From positions 1 through 44,458 of the forward strand of contig JARJFC010000034.1 in the NCBI GenBank assembly GCA_029310945.1: 44,458 nucleotides of DNA, read 5' to 3'. The position numbers were made by a program, and so were the translations under genes. Each line of letters begins with the position of its first letter. Positions within the stretch are counted from its first letter, which is position 1. Under the pieces are notes generated by a model. It did not search any database. It had not been told where the DNA came from and was given only the letters and a program-made list of their open reading frames with translations. Positions 43,757-44,458 of the stretch are shown piece after piece. This DNA comes from Leptospira sp. 96542. GTDB lineage: Bacteria; Spirochaetota; Leptospiria; Leptospirales; Leptospiraceae.

Positions 43757-44458
43757 ATGGTCGCAAAAAAATCCAAACACATTCCGCACATCCAAGTACC
43801 AAAACCAGAGAAGGTGGAAGCCTGGGGTATGAATAGTTTTTCATTGTCCCCTGTTTTCCATCCTGAAACAGAAGAAGAAATCCAAAATATTTTTATTTGG
43901 GCACACCAAACCGGCACTAAGCTTGCGTTACGTGGTGGTGGCAATAGTTATGGGGATGCAGCTACGAATACGGATGGAGTGGTTGTTGACCTAACAAAGT
44001 TTAATAAGGTTTTGGATTTTAATTTAAAAACGGGTGTGATGACTGTACAATCAGGAGCGCGGATCAAAGACCTCTGGGAAACAGGCATTGAAAATGGATA
44101 CTGGCCTCCTGTTGTGTCAGGTACCATGATGCCCACTCTCGGTGGTGCGTTATCAATGAACATCCACGGAAAAAATAATTTTAAAGTAGGAACAATTGGT
44201 GAACATATCAAAGAGTTTACCTTCCTCACTGCCAAAGGTGATATCCTCACATGTTCTCCTAAAAAAAATTCTGAACTATTTTATTCGGCTATTTCTGGTT
44301 TTGGGATGCTTGGTTGTTTTCTCACCGTTCAGATCAAAATGAAACAAATCCATTCTGGAAAAATGAAAATTGATCCAGTGTATGTCGAAAACTTTGACGA
44401 ACTTTTTGACTACTTTGAAAAAGAATACCAAACTTCAGATTATTTGGTGGGTTGGATC
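43757..44458 (+). CDS. FAD-linked oxidase, DprE1-like (partial, runs off the window)
   Basis: The first 234 codons of an FAD-binding_4 protein. The FAD-site motif RGGGNSYGDAA is at about 60-70, then VVSGTMMPTLGGALSMNIHGKNNFKVGTIGEH (about 125-155), which is very close to the corresponding IHGKNHH segment of DprE1 (decaprenyl-phosphoryl-ribose 2'-oxidase). The 1-bp gap from the DprE2-like gene indicates translational coupling, as in the actinobacterial dprE1-dprE2 pair. The end is truncated by the window, so C-terminal substrate residues cannot be checked; a DHCR24/GULO-type oxidase is an alternative. Confidence 0.85.
   Translation, partial: MVAKKSKHIPHIQVPKPEKVEAWGMNSFSLSPVFHPETEEEIQNIFIWAHQTGTKLALRGGGNSYGDAATNTDGVVVDLTKFNKVLDFNLKTGVMTVQSGARIKDLWETGIENGYWPPVVSGTMMPTLGGALSMNIHGKNNFKVGTIGEHIKEFTFLTAKGDILTCSPKKNSELFYSAISGFGMLGCFLTVQIKMKQIHSGKMKIDPVYVENFDELFDYFEKEYQTSDYLVGWI

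Noticed and set aside
1..44458. CRISPR arrays, tRNA or rRNA genes and insertion sequences
   Set aside because: Reading through the window on both strands showed no regular spacer-repeat array, no cloverleaf with a TTCGA arm outside coding sequence, and no transposase motif; absence was not tested by software.

Overview
The window is about 44.5 kb of chromosome from a spirochaete, most probably Leptospira and within it a saprophytic (L. biflexa-like) species. Supporting signs are the A/T-rich sequence with many homopolymer runs, short intergenic gaps, weak ribosome-binding sites, lipoproteins with cysteine lipoboxes, a FliD flagellar cap gene, many GAF / adenylate-cyclase / SpoIIE signalling proteins, and the pairing of an MBOAT acyltransferase with a DUF1574-type protein. 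The genus is inferred from gene content and family recall; no database search was run. I see no rRNA, tRNA, CRISPR array, insertion sequence or prophage. The region reads as ordinary core chromosome with several unusual genes in it.

Layout. 1-4.1 kb (mostly minus): a HAD hydrolase, a small two-helix membrane protein, and fliD directly coupled to an uncharacterised 319-residue partner. 4.1-8.2 kb (plus): polyphosphate kinase ppk1, a GlcD-like FAD oxidase and a small exported protein, ending in two strong hairpin terminators. 8.2-10.8 kb (minus): a DUF455 ferritin-like protein, a small CxxCH haem protein and an OmpL-like porin, possibly one transcript. 10.8-11.9 kb: an alkyltransferase-like protein overlapping thiD. 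11.9-16.2 kb: a two-GAF sigma-54 activator divergent from a zinc-ribbon/GAF/SpoIIE phosphatase, followed by tilS, which carries a -1 frameshift, and engB. 18.1-23.2 kb (minus): a SprA-like metallopeptidase, a DUF1566 lipoprotein, an Omp85-family barrel, and a biotin carrier with its biotin carboxylase.

23.2-30.7 kb: an LTA-synthase-like phosphotransferase; a tiny exported protein built of six FPD repeats, probably of the 7(1) septoil-knot type; a 783-residue isochorismatase-like / kinase / tyrosine-phosphatase fusion; a response regulator; a PlsC-like acyltransferase; and a helical exported protein. 30.8-34.4 kb (plus): DUF2225 zinc protein, truA, a small outer-membrane barrel and a lipoprotein, closely spaced or overlapping. 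34.5-39.2 kb (plus): a membrane adenylate cyclase, a FecR/Fn3-like protein and an exported Fn3-like protein, joined by 4-nt overlaps. The cyclase start codon lies inside a 13-bp perfect hairpin. 39.3-43 kb: an exported protein, then DUF1574, MBOAT and NYN genes on minus. 43-44.5 kb: an SDR and an FAD oxidase that look like a DprE2/DprE1 pair, the latter cut by the window end.

The strongest leads are the triple-domain fusion at 25.6-28.0 kb, the hairpin over the cyclase start, the frameshifted but otherwise complete tilS, the FPD-repeat protein, and the DprE2/DprE1-like pair next to envelope acylation genes.
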